NCBI GenBank assembly: GCA_002068415.1
Contig: MVZM01000002.1
Coordinates: 107,292-171,291 of the forward strand
Source: Tenericutes bacterium ADurb.BinA124
GTDB taxonomy: Bacteria > Bacillota_I > Bacilli_A > ML615J-28 > CAG-698
DNA: 64,000 nucleotides
Direction: 5' to 3'
Shown: in pieces, positions 53,370 through 61,650 of the stretch
Layout: every line of letters starts with the position of its first letter
Position numbering within the stretch: the first letter of the stretch is position 1
The notes under the pieces: model-generated
The model's database searches: none
What the model saw: the letters and a program-made list of their open reading frames with translations, nothing else
What the model was told of the DNA's origin: nothing
Position numbers and translations under genes: made by a program

Positions 53370-54566
53370 ATGTGGACTAAATTTCGTCATAAAGTCGTTT
53401 TCGCCATTGTAAGACCGTTTTTTTGGGTTTTTTTGCGCCTTCGTTTCGGGTTTCGTGCTAAACCGTTTAAGTTACCCAAAAAGCCGGTTTTAATTTTGTT
53501 TAACCACCAAACCAGTTTAGATCCCTTTATGGTGGCGCTGTCTTTTAAAGGTCCCATTTACTTTTTAGCGACTGATGATATTTTTTCCCTGCGGTTTTGG
53601 TCGCCCTTAATTCGGTTTTTAGTGGCGCCGATTCCCAAAAGCAAATCATTTCGCGATTTTCAAGCCATTAAAAATATTATTACGGTTGCTGCTGAAGGCG
53701 GTGTAATCTCCTTGGCCCCGGAAGGCAACCGGACTTACAGTGGTCGCTTATGTCATATCGATTATGCCATTGTGAAGCTCATCAAACATTTAAAAATTCC
53801 CGTTTGTTTATATACTTTTAAACACGGCTATGGCATTAGTCCCCGCTTTTCACCCTTTATAAGAAAAGGGAAAATGACTGGGGAAGTAGCAAAATACTTA
53901 GACGAAGATACTATTAATCGTTTAAGCAACGATGAACTTTATCAAGAAATTGTGTCGACTTTAAGTATCGATGAGTTTTCTTCTAAACAATTGTTTAAGA
54001 GTTCTCATCGAGCCGAGTATTTGGAACGGGCGGTTTTCTTCTGTCCGGTGTGTCGTAGAATCGGGACGCTTCATTCCCATAAGGATATGTTACATTGTAC
54101 TTATTGCCATTTAGAAGTAACTTATCAAGAAAACTTAAGTTTAACAGCTAACAATCAGTTGTTTAAGTTTACTTATCTATGGGAATGGATGGAATTTGAA
54201 AAGGATTATTTATTAGAACTTGATTTAAGCGAAAACCGAACCCTCTTTAAGGACGAAAAGGTTACTTTAAAAGAAGTCATTAAAAACCGCCGCAAGAAAA
54301 AACTCTTAAAGGGACAAATGATGATGGATTTTGAAAATATCAAAGTCACAGATGGCGAAAAAACCCTCATGTTTCCGCTTGATGATATTATCTCGATGGC
54401 TGTTATGGGACAGAATAAACTGAATATTTATTTTGGGAAAGCCATCTTTCAAATTAAAGCTCATCCACGCTTTAATGCTTTAAAATATATGCAACTGTAT
54501 TTTCATATTAAGAACAAGAAAAAAGGAGTTACCGATGGAGATTTGGCAAGGTTTTTGGGAATTTAG
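53370..54566 (+). CDS. PlsC-like acyltransferase with C-terminal zinc ribbon
   Basis: 398 residues. The PlsC (1-acylglycerol-3-phosphate acyltransferase) signatures are NHQTSLDPF (His46, Asp51) and APEGNRTYSG (about residues 116-125). A hydrophobic segment at the N-terminus tethers it to the membrane. Standard PlsC proteins end near residue 200-250; this one continues with a four-cysteine zinc ribbon (CPVC at 225-228, CTYC at 243-246) and a beta-rich region that resembles a PH-like fold. The function of the extension is unknown. RBS GAGGG; 32-bp overlap with gltS. Confidence 0.87.
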   Translation: MWTKFRHKVVFAIVRPFFWVFLRLRFGFRAKPFKLPKKPVLILFNHQTSLDPFMVALSFKGPIYFLATDDIFSLRFWSPLIRFLVAPIPKSKSFRDFQAIKNIITVAAEGGVISLAPEGNRTYSGRLCHIDYAIVKLIKHLKIPVCLYTFKHGYGISPRFSPFIRKGKMTGEVAKYLDEDTINRLSNDELYQEIVSTLSIDEFSSKQLFKSSHRAEYLERAVFFCPVCRRIGTLHSHKDMLHCTYCHLEVTYQENLSLTANNQLFKFTYLWEWMEFEKDYLLELDLSENRTLFKDEKVTLKEVIKNRRKKKLLKGQMMMDFENIKVTDGEKTLMFPLDDIISMAVMGQNKLNIYFGKAIFQIKAHPRFNALKYMQLYFHIKNKKKGVTDGDLARFLGI

Positions 54567-55929
54567 TATTGGCATCGATCAAATGATGCTCCAATTAGGA
54601 ATTATGATTGTGGCTTTTTTAATTGGCAATATGCTTAGAAGAAAGGTCGGTTTTATTAGAAAGTCATTAATCCCGTCTTCGATTATTGGTGGGATCATTA
54701 TCTTATTATTAAAAATTTTTCCGTTTTTCCGTAATATACTGACAAAGGAGTTTATGGAAGTCATCACTTACCATGCCCTTGGTTTAGGAACGATTGCCTT
54801 ATCGCTTAAGGCCAGTCCGAAAGGACCGGCTAAAGGCCGCAACAAAGAAATCATGAATGCCGGTTTAATTACCGTCAATTCCTATCTTATTCAAGGAATC
54901 TTCGGTGCGCTCATTACCGTTCTTTTAGCGGTGACCTTTATGAAGGGCTTGCTTCCGGCGTCAGGATTAATATTACCACTGGGTTTTGGTCAAGGTTCCG
55001 GTCAAGCCTTATCGTGGGGCACGATTTATGAAACCGAATGGGGTTTTACCGGCGGGGCCAGCTTTGGTTTAACCGTCGCTGCCATTGGTTTTTTAGTGGC
55101 TTGTTTATTTGGGCTAACTCATATCATTGTGCAGAAGAAGCGGGGCAAAATCGTCATTGGTGACCAAAGCGATGCTTTAGTGCAATTGGAAGAATTCACT
55201 TCGCCCAACGATGTACCGCTAACGGAATCGGTGGACCGCTTTACCATTCAAATGGCTTTAATTATCTTGGTTTACTTTTTGACCTTTTTAACGATTTGGG
55301 GAGTAGTGAAATTAGATGCCGGAAACTTCGTTGATAAGACTGTCAAACCGATGATTGTAGGCTTTAACTTTTTAATCGGGACCTTCTTTGCGATTCTTGT
55401 GAGGAAAGTCTTTGATGCCTTAAAGAAGACGAATTTAATGACAAGAGATTATCCGAATAATTATTTATTAAACCGCATCAGTGGCTTTTGCTTTGACTTT
55501 ATGATGTTAGCGGGGATTGGAGCGATTCAGATTTCCGTATTAAAAGGTTTACTGGTGCCCTTAATACTAATGTGTGTTGTTGGAACAATCATCACTTATA
55601 TCTATGTTTATAAGGCTTCGGAATATTGTTTTCCGGGTTATGTGGAAGAATCATTCCTATCGTTGTTTGGAATGTTGACAGGAACTTACAGTACCGGGAT
55701 AATCTTATTAAGAGAAGTTGATTCCAAGTTTGAAACCCCGGCGGCCAACAACCTCATTTTCCAAGCTCCTTATGCCATTATGTTTGGGTGGCCGATCTTC
55801 CTCTTGCTCGGTTATGCACCAATGGGATTAAAGGAAACTTTGATTACAACCGGTATTTTGATTGTGCTCTTTTTAGGATTTAATGTCTTGTTATATCGCG
55901 ATAAAGTGTTTAAGAAAAAACAAGCATAA
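54535..55929 (+). CDS. sodium/glutamate symporter family (GltS-like)
   Basis: 464 residues with about ten membrane segments. The family motif GFGQGSGQALSWGTIYE (re-entrant loop, GxGxG type) near residue 145-165 and a second loop GTYSTGIILLREVD in the C-terminal half identify the GltS/ESS family, Na+-driven glutamate import. It starts 32 bp inside the acyltransferase gene; AAAAAAGGAG lies upstream of ATG. At 464 residues it is longer than E. coli GltS (about 400), and the substrate is inferred from the family only. Confidence 0.88.
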   Translation: MEIWQGFWEFSIGIDQMMLQLGIMIVAFLIGNMLRRKVGFIRKSLIPSSIIGGIIILLLKIFPFFRNILTKEFMEVITYHALGLGTIALSLKASPKGPAKGRNKEIMNAGLITVNSYLIQGIFGALITVLLAVTFMKGLLPASGLILPLGFGQGSGQALSWGTIYETEWGFTGGASFGLTVAAIGFLVACLFGLTHIIVQKKRGKIVIGDQSDALVQLEEFTSPNDVPLTESVDRFTIQMALIILVYFLTFLTIWGVVKLDAGNFVDKTVKPMIVGFNFLIGTFFAILVRKVFDALKKTNLMTRDYPNNYLLNRISGFCFDFMMLAGIGAIQISVLKGLLVPLILMCVVGTIITYIYVYKASEYCFPGYVEESFLSLFGMLTGTYSTGIILLREVDSKFETPAANNLIFQAPYAIMFGWPIFLLLGYAPMGLKETLITTGILIVLFLGFNVLLYRDKVFKKKQA

Positions 55930-55933
55930 TTTT

Positions 55934-55964
55934 AACTCCAGCAATATGATTGCTGGAGTTTTTT
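55934..55964 (+). terminator. terminator after gltS-like gene
   Basis: Perfect 11-bp stem AACTCCAGCAA/TTGCTGGAGTT, loop TATGA, T run. Confidence 0.95.
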
Positions 55965-56027
55965 AATGGGATATTTTAATTTATTTAATAATACAAGTTA
56001 AATTATGCAATAAAAACAAAGTAATAA

Positions 56028-56056
56028 TTGAAAATAGTGTTAGTTTGTGGCATAAT
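56028..56056 (+). promoter_or_regulatory. tRNA-Pro promoter
   Basis: TTGAAA, 17-bp spacer, CATAAT, 14 bp upstream of the tRNA. Confidence 0.75.
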
Positions 56057-56070
56057 ATAGAAGTAGTCGT

Positions 56071-56147
56071 CGGGACGTGGCGCAGTTTGGTAGCGCGTTT
56101 GGATGGGGTCCAAAAGGTCGCAAGTTCAAATCTTGTCGTCCCGACCA
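56071..56147 (+). tRNA. tRNA-Pro, anticodon GGG
   Basis: 77 nt with encoded CCA. Acceptor CGGGACG/CGTCCCG pairs perfectly; D arm GCGC/GCGC; anticodon stem TTTGG/CCAAA around the loop ATGGGGT, so the anticodon is GGG (56105-56107); T arm GCAAG-TTCAAAT-CTTGT. It reads CCC and CCT. A single tRNA-Pro(UGG) usually suffices in such AT-rich genomes, so this may be an extra isoacceptor. The 3' end sits at the left edge of the accessory island. Confidence 0.95.
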
Positions 56148-56417
56148 TTTTTAGTGATTGACTTTCTCCAATAATATATCCATAACAACTGATTTGATAT
56201 CTCTAAAATAGATGAGAAAAAACCTAAGAAAATGACAAAGAGTTTAAGGGAAATGCATTGCTTTGATTCCTCTGATAAAAAATGGTTTTTACCTGAATGC
56301 TTTTATGAGGTATCATTTTTTAATTTTAAGTAGAAGAGTTAAAATTTTGAAATTTCAGTTTATTATAAATAAATTATGAACAAATGAGCTAACTGATTTT
56401 TTCTGTATATGGTAAAC
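56148..56417. other. AT-rich intergenic DNA with a repeat motif
   Basis: No gene, RBS or long frame seen. It contains one copy of the TGATATCTCTAAAATAGATG repeat (56195-56216). Confidence 0.6.
56195..56216 (+). repeat. copy 1 of the GATATCTCTAAA(A/G)TAGA repeat
   Basis: TGATATCTCTAAAATAGATG here and TGATATCTCTAAAGTAGACAG at 61566-61586 match at 18 of 20 positions. The reverse complement begins TGTCTACTTTAGAG in the second copy, resembling an IS3-type inverted repeat end. They flank the restriction-modification genes. Confidence 0.55.
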
Positions 56418-56708
56418 TGAAATTGACCATCCTTTGAATAAAACGACACTCATAATCTAATAGATTGTGAGTAAATAAAGTAAGGGAAAAACAAAACCAT
56501 TGTTAGATTTAAAAAGGGTTAATCCAAGAGGACACTAGAGAACTAGGAATTGTCCGCAATACCGTTAAAATATACCTTTGAGAGCATAAAGAATTGATGA
56601 TAGAACCTTATGATGTTCCAACATTAACAGTTGCTATGGTGGATGGCTTAACCAACAAAACTCATCTTATTACAATCAAAAAAAGAATCATATTGATTAA
56701 GAAAAACT
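56418..56708 (+). mobile_element. remnant of an IS21-family element (istA fragment)
   Basis: Starts with TGAAATTGACCATCC, nearly the same as the repeats at 63940 and 63964. From 56513 the frame reads a helix-turn-helix core ELGIVRNTVKIYL, the typical IstA N-terminal recognition domain, then stops at TGA 56579; about 40 more codons remain in frame up to TAA 56708. The rest of the transposase and istB are absent, so this is a decayed copy. Confidence 0.7.
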
Positions 56709-56833
56709 AAGGAGTGGTTATGTTGCTAAGCTGTCAATTCCCGTTGATGATTACATTTTCGAAATCTACACCATTATTAATCTAGTAAAAAGAAAAACAA
56801 CAAAATAAAATGTGGCTTATAGCACACATTAAT

Positions 56834-56841
56834 GATATAAT
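56834..56841 (+). promoter_or_regulatory. extended -10 promoter of the DpnII-type operon
   Basis: TGATATAAT just upstream of the methylase gene, leaving a leader of about 10 nt; an RBS-like GGTGATA sits within it. Confidence 0.6.
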
Positions 56842-56856
56842 AAAGATGGTGATAGT

Positions 56857-57897
56857 ATGATACAAGAAACATTTGGTAATAGGATAAAAGAACTAAGAAG
56901 TTCAAAAATGATATCTCAATTAGAACTTTCTAGGCTTTCTGGAATTGATAGGGCCCAAATATCAAAAATAGAAAAAGGCAAAATAAATGTTACATTGGAA
57001 ACAATAGCTAAACTAAGTAAAGCATTGGGGCTTCAAATCATAACCTTAATGGATTTACCAAACAATCATAAAATGAGGCCGTTTGTAAAATGGGCGGGAG
57101 GAAAAACGCAAATAATTGACAAAATAAAAAAAATGTTGCCACAAAAATTTGTCAATTATTTTGAGCCCTTTGTTGGTGGTGGGGCCCTATTTTTAGATAT
57201 TGCTCCCCCAAAAGCTTTTATTAATGATGCAAACAAAGAATTAATTAATGCCTACTTGTGTCTTCAAAACGATGAACTATATTATCAATTGTTGGAAAAA
57301 TTAGATGAACATGAATCAAAACATAGTGAAGAACACTATTATTTGATTCGGTCAATGGATCGTTTGCCTAACTTTTTTGAATTGCCAATATATCAAAGGG
57401 CAGCAAGAATGATTTATTTAAATAAATCATGCTTTAACGGCTTATACAGAGTTAATGCTCAAGGATATTTCAATGTTCCATCTGCTAAGAAAGATAAGGT
57501 AAAAACATATGATAGTGAGAATATGGAACGGATTAAAGATTATTTTTCACAATCTGATATCCATATTTCCTGTCAAGACTTTGAGTTGGCAGTAAAGCAA
57601 GCTCAAGCAGGCGACTTTGTTTATTTTGATCCACCTTACGATGTTTTAGATAATAAGGAGTCTTTTACATCATATTCAAAAGAATCTTTTGGTAAAGAAG
57701 AACAAGCTAGACTTGCTCGTGTATATAAAGAATTATCTCTCAAGGGAGTAAAACTCATGCTTAGCAATCATAATACAATTTTTATTAATGAACTTTATAA
57801 GGATTTTAATATAAACATTGTTAAAGCGAAAAGAATGATTAATTCAAATGCAAATGGCCGAGGAGATGTTGAAGAAGTAATTATTACAAATTATTAG
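56857..57897 (+). CDS. DpnII-type Dam adenine methylase fused to an XRE helix-turn-helix
   Basis: 346 residues. Residues 1-68 are an XRE/Cro-type helix-turn-helix (FGNRIKELRSSKMISQLELSRLSGI, DRAQISKIEKGKINVTLETIAKL). From residue 72 the protein is an alpha-class N6-adenine methylase of the M.DpnII/Dam group: FVKWAGGKTQIID (SAM site), YFEPFVGGGALFLD, and catalytic DPPY at 258-261, ending EVIITNY. It should methylate GATC. M.DpnII itself lacks the helix-turn-helix; here the extension resembles the C-protein controllers of restriction systems and may repress the operon. First gene of a four-gene restriction-modification set. Confidence 0.93.
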   Translation: MIQETFGNRIKELRSSKMISQLELSRLSGIDRAQISKIEKGKINVTLETIAKLSKALGLQIITLMDLPNNHKMRPFVKWAGGKTQIIDKIKKMLPQKFVNYFEPFVGGGALFLDIAPPKAFINDANKELINAYLCLQNDELYYQLLEKLDEHESKHSEEHYYLIRSMDRLPNFFELPIYQRAARMIYLNKSCFNGLYRVNAQGYFNVPSAKKDKVKTYDSENMERIKDYFSQSDIHISCQDFELAVKQAQAGDFVYFDPPYDVLDNKESFTSYSKESFGKEEQARLARVYKELSLKGVKLMLSNHNTIFINELYKDFNINIVKAKRMINSNANGRGDVEEVIITNY

Positions 57898-57907
57898 GAG
57901 TAAGCTC

Positions 57908-58738
57908 ATGATTGCCAATTTTGAAGAACAAAACATTTATTTAGATGACCAAGGCTTTACTTTGTTGTATGGAGATTCATTCAAGTTGCTTAAAAGAATA
58001 AAAGAAGAATCAGTTGACATGATATTTGCCGATCCCCCATATTTTTTGTCAAGTGGTGGAATATCTTGTAAAAACGGAAAACAGGTTTCTGTTAACAAAG
58101 GTGAATGGGATAACACCAAAACAATAGAAGAGAAAATAACATTTCACAGAACCTGGATTGGCCTTTGTAGAAGTGTTTTAAATAATGACGGAACGATTTG
58201 GATTTCGGCAACACTACATAGTGTTTATGCAATCGGGGTTGCTTTAGAGATGGAAGGCTTTTCTATTATTAACAATATCATTTGGCAAAAACCTAATCCT
58301 GCTCCTAACCTTGGATGTAGATGTTTTACTCATTCGACAGAAACATTAATCTGGGCAAGAAAGCAACTGACTGCCAAGAAAAAAGGTAAACATTACTTTG
58401 ATTATCCGTTAATGAAAGAACTTAATGATGGAAAACAGATGAAGGATGTATGGTATTTTAACAAAGAAGAGCCAAGCATATGGAGTATTCCGACTACACC
58501 GAAGAAAGAAAAAAAAGAAGGGAAACATCCTACTCAAAAGCCACTGGAACTTCTTAAGAGAATTATTTTAGCTTCAACCAAAGAAAATGATTTAGTGCTT
58601 GATCCTTTTAATGGCAGTGGAACTACAGGTATTGCTTGTAAGCTTTTAAACCGAAATTATATTGGTATTGAAAATGAAAAAGAGTATTTGCATTTAACAA
58701 AAAAAAGATATGAGGTAATAATAAATGAGAAATTTTAA
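57908..58738 (+). CDS. DpnA-type DNA adenine methylase (M2.DpnII-like)
   Basis: 276 residues. Beta-class order: catalytic DPPY (42-45, in MIFADPPYFLSSGG) precedes the SAM motif DPFNGSGTTG (232-241). KPNPAPNLGCRCFTHSTETLIWARK, ELNDGKQMKDVW and HPTQKPLELLKRII closely match DpnA, which also methylates single-stranded GATC DNA and in Streptococcus protects incoming DNA during transformation. RBS TAGGAG. It overlaps the endonuclease gene by 14 bp. Confidence 0.94.
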   Translation: MIANFEEQNIYLDDQGFTLLYGDSFKLLKRIKEESVDMIFADPPYFLSSGGISCKNGKQVSVNKGEWDNTKTIEEKITFHRTWIGLCRSVLNNDGTIWISATLHSVYAIGVALEMEGFSIINNIIWQKPNPAPNLGCRCFTHSTETLIWARKQLTAKKKGKHYFDYPLMKELNDGKQMKDVWYFNKEEPSIWSIPTTPKKEKKEGKHPTQKPLELLKRIILASTKENDLVLDPFNGSGTTGIACKLLNRNYIGIENEKEYLHLTKKRYEVIINEKF

Positions 58739-59570
58739 TGAATGGATTGAAAACTTTAAAGAAAGCATAGCAGATTACAAATATTATGTTGATTTTGACA
58801 AAGTATATGCTGAAGTGGACAAAATAAAAGTTGAACTAAATATTATGAATAGTCTCATAGGTTCTCAAAATATTGAAAATGATTTTGAAAGTTTACTAAA
58901 AGAATATCCTCAAATTTTAAAATGTATTCCTATTTTAATTGCAAAACGTGAAAAAGAGATTATTGCGATTGATGAAGACGGCTCCTTTAACTTCAATTTT
59001 AATTATTTTAATTATTCAATTTCGGAATATAAAATGTTTATGAGGAAAACCGGATTATTTGAACTTATATCTAATAGAATCATAAATAATTTGGTTGATT
59101 ATGTTTTGGGCGTTGAATCAGGGCTTAGTTCCAACGGAAGAAAAAATCGGGGCGGCCATCTTATGGAAAATATTGTTGAAGGTTATCTTAAAAAATCAAA
59201 ACTAACATATTTTAAAGAGATGGATTTAAGAGATATAGAAACAAAATGGGGAATTGATTTATCACAACTTTCTAATGATGGAAAAAGTTCAAAACGGTTT
59301 GATTTTGTTGTAAAAACATCTTCGTGCATTTATGCGATAGAATGCAATTTCTACAGCAGTGGGGGCTCAAAACTGAACGAAACTGCGCGCAGTTACAAAA
59401 TGTTGGCATTAGAATCAAAGAATATTAAAGGTTTTAAATTTGTTTGGTTTACTGATGGAATTGGATGGAAATCTGCAAGAAAGAATCTTGAAGAGACGTT
59501 TGATGTGCTCGAAGATTTATATTCAATACATGATTTAGAAAATGATATAATTTCCAAGGTTATTAAATAA
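58725..59570 (+). CDS. DpnII-type restriction endonuclease (GATC)
   Basis: 281 residues, close to 288 for R.DpnII. It keeps RNFNEWIENF, IMNSLIGSQNIENDF, NRIINNLVDYVLGVESG, GRKNRGGHLMENIVEGYL, and the KRFDFVV (Asp193) plus ECNFYSSGGSKLNETARSYK catalytic region of the DpnII family, so it is expected to cut unmethylated GATC. No frameshift or stop within it. Placed downstream of the methylases and overlapping the DpnA-type gene, as in DpnII operons. Its gene is full length, so the system is probably active. Confidence 0.95.
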   Translation: MRNFNEWIENFKESIADYKYYVDFDKVYAEVDKIKVELNIMNSLIGSQNIENDFESLLKEYPQILKCIPILIAKREKEIIAIDEDGSFNFNFNYFNYSISEYKMFMRKTGLFELISNRIINNLVDYVLGVESGLSSNGRKNRGGHLMENIVEGYLKKSKLTYFKEMDLRDIETKWGIDLSQLSNDGKSSKRFDFVVKTSSCIYAIECNFYSSGGSKLNETARSYKMLALESKNIKGFKFVWFTDGIGWKSARKNLEETFDVLEDLYSIHDLENDIISKVIK

Positions 59571-59577
59571 TATAAAG

Positions 59578-59623
59578 AAAAAACCATTTCCCACAATAAT
59601 ATATATGTGGAGGTGGTTTTTTT
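59578..59623 (+). terminator. hairpin terminator that covers the RBS of the next gene
   Basis: AAAAAACCA and CCACA pair with TGTGG and TGGTTTTTT, separated by an internal loop, giving a hairpin followed by a T run. The right arm contains GGAGGTGG, the RBS of the following methylase gene, and ends on its TTG start codon. It can act as terminator of the endonuclease gene and as a translational switch. Confidence 0.7.
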
Positions 59624-60341
59624 GTTATACAATGATGATTGTCTTAAAGTTATGTCTACTTTAAAAATAAAGTCCGTAGATATGATATTTGCTGACCCAC
59701 CATATTTTCTTTCAAATGGGGGAAAAAGTATATCAAGCGGAAAAATTGTTTCGGTTAATAAGGGCGAATGGGATAAGAAAGAAAATTACGAGGATGTTAA
59801 TGAGTTCACAAAAAAATGGCTGATGCTGTGTTATCAAATATTAAAAGATAGGGGTAGTATTTGGGTAACCGGAACCTATCATAATATTTTTGATATTAAA
59901 AAAGCAATGGATGAAATTGGATACAAACTAATTAATATAGTTATTTGGAAAAAGTTGGATCCACCCCCACTAATATATAAAAACAAATTTAAGTTTTCAT
60001 ATGAATTTATTATATGGGCAGATAAAGGCCAAGGACATTTATTCAATTATGATGAAATGTTTAATATTGAGAATGATGAAATGGAAGATGTATGGGTATT
60101 GCCATCAGTTCAAATGAATGAAAAACTATACGGATACCACCCTACCCAAAAACCAGAATGTTTGTTGGAAAGAATTATTAAAGCATCGACTAAAAAGGGT
60201 GATATAGTTTTAGATCCATTTATGGGGAGTGGAACAACTGGTGCTGTTGCTAAAAAATTAGGTAGACAATTTATAGGCATTGAAAAAGAAAAACGATTTT
60301 ATCTAAATGCAAGCAATCGAATCAATGCTATCATGAAATAA
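59622..60341 (+). CDS. second DpnA-type DNA adenine methylase
   Basis: 239 residues from TTG 59622, chosen because GGAGGTGG lies 5 bp upstream; a GTG at 59607 is inside the RBS region. Same beta-class order as the DpnA-type gene: DPPY at 25-28 (MIFADPPYFLSNGGK), VSVNKGEWD, HPTQKPECLLERII, DPFMGSGTTG. It is about 35 residues shorter, mainly in the central region, and clearly diverged, so it is an old paralogue or a separate acquisition rather than a recent copy. Recognition site probably GATC or a relative. Confidence 0.9.
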   Translation: MLYNDDCLKVMSTLKIKSVDMIFADPPYFLSNGGKSISSGKIVSVNKGEWDKKENYEDVNEFTKKWLMLCYQILKDRGSIWVTGTYHNIFDIKKAMDEIGYKLINIVIWKKLDPPPLIYKNKFKFSYEFIIWADKGQGHLFNYDEMFNIENDEMEDVWVLPSVQMNEKLYGYHPTQKPECLLERIIKASTKKGDIVLDPFMGSGTTGAVAKKLGRQFIGIEKEKRFYLNASNRINAIMK

Positions 60342-60432
60342 GTAAGGTTGCTTTTTTGATAACACGAGAAGAGATTAATTTGTTTTCTTGTGGACATTAA
60401 ATCTGTTTCTACTTGATAATATAACGAATTTT

Positions 60433-60470
60433 AACTTGATGTCGACATTGTTTTGAAATCAAGTTTTTTT
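60433..60470 (+). terminator. terminator after the second DpnA-type gene
   Basis: AACTTGAT/ATCAAGTT stem around a 17-base loop, followed by seven T. It lies about 90 bp past the stop codon. Confidence 0.65.
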
Positions 60471-60842
60471 GTTGTCAAATGTCTTTCCTTCTGTGTCCAT
60501 TATTAAAGTCAATGTTAATTTCACAATAAAATTAGTGAAAAGAGCAAAACAAGGTGTTGATTAATGAAGGTATTTTATGGCATAATAAGTTTGAAGGAAC
60601 GATAAAAATAAATGTGAATTCTTTAAATTGACGATTGACGAAGGTAAATCCATATTTAAGTTGGTCAATCAAATCATGGGATTAAATGCCAATCTAAACA
60701 ATGAGCAATAGAATATCGAAATCTTGAGTGATGAAATTTAAGGAAATCTTTTATTGTCATTAAGGACTGTTAGTACAACATTAATGCTTTTTAGTAATAT
60801 GCTGTTTACATAATGCAATATATTAAATAGAAAGGAAAACAT
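60471..60842 (+). other. intergenic region with a decayed coding fragment
   Basis: TGGCATAATAAG near 60580 resembles the common -10 element. Bases about 60621-60711 read FKLTIDEGKSIFKLVN... in one frame and then meet TAG, so this looks like the remnant of a gene too decayed to identify. No complete gene seen. Confidence 0.5.
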
Positions 60843-61490
60843 ATGGCAAAAAAACAAGCAACCAAAAAACCGAATCGACTGATTACCATTAAGCGATATG
60901 CTCTTGCGGCGGCCAATCTTTATGGTGTTATCAAACTAGAAGATTTCATCAAAATCTTTAACCATTATGAAAAAGAACCCTTAACCGAAGAAGAGGCCAT
61001 AACTATGCTTGAACTTTTATCAAGCATTAGCGAAGATCTTGTATCTTATAAACAAGGGATTTTTGCAAACGGTTTATTCTATTTGTATAGGAACAAAGAA
61101 TTTCAAATAGCTAAAGGGATACTGCAAGCACTATCTCATAGACCGCGTTATTTACCTGCTAAAGAAGAATTCCTTAAATTTGAAAATGAGCAATACATTG
61201 AACCGATGGAACCGCTCTTGGCTTTAGAAAGGTTTATTATCAAAAATGAACTGGTTAAAAATGGTAAACCGGATGAAATTAGATTTGATGTTCTCGATTT
61301 CCATTACAAAATCCTTTTGCAAGGAGAACCATCAGATTATATGAACTTTTTTCAAATGCGGGGATATGAGTTTAAAGACGAAATGCAAGTGAATATATTT
61401 ATTGGTCTTATTATAGATCTTCACAACAATACTAGATCGTATGAACATTGTGGTCATACACCAGCAGAAGTCGGAAAAATAATGGAATAA
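60843..61490 (+). CDS. hypothetical protein with a SEC-C-type-associated C-terminus
   Basis: 215 residues. RBS GAAAGGA and ATG. Basic N-terminus (MAKKQATKKPNR), then a helical region with LITIKRYALAAANLYGVIKLEDFIKIFNHYEKEPLTEEEA. The end, NNTRSYEHCGHTPAEV, matches the N-N-T-R-x-W/Y-E-x-x-G-x-T-P pattern of a Firmicute hypothetical family often found next to SEC-C metal-binding domains, though no such cysteine cluster is visible here. Cytosolic. Function unknown; it sits between the DpnII genes and the GFVTNSSS gene in the accessory island. Confidence 0.7.
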   Translation: MAKKQATKKPNRLITIKRYALAAANLYGVIKLEDFIKIFNHYEKEPLTEEEAITMLELLSSISEDLVSYKQGIFANGLFYLYRNKEFQIAKGILQALSHRPRYLPAKEEFLKFENEQYIEPMEPLLALERFIIKNELVKNGKPDEIRFDVLDFHYKILLQGEPSDYMNFFQMRGYEFKDEMQVNIFIGLIIDLHNNTRSYEHCGHTPAEVGKIME

Positions 61491-61565
61491 CAATTAAAGA
61501 AAACAAACTAATTTCATTGGATTTTATATTATTTCGATTGAAAACCCAAAAACAGCAAAATGATA

Positions 61566-61586
61566 TGATATCTCTAAAGTAGACAG
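61566..61586 (+). repeat. copy 2 of the GATATCTCTAAA(A/G)TAGA repeat
   Basis: TGATATCTCTAAAGTAGACAG, same orientation as the copy at 56195-56216, 5.4 kb apart. Confidence 0.55.
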
Positions 61587-61650
61587 AGAATAAAAATAAA
61601 GATAATACCAACATTGTTTTATGGAAAAAAGCAAGGAGATGAAATTTATA

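Noticed and set aside
60433..60842. CRISPR array in the accessory region
   Set aside because: No regularly spaced direct repeats are present between 56148 and 64000; the only repeats are the IS ends and the 20-bp pair.
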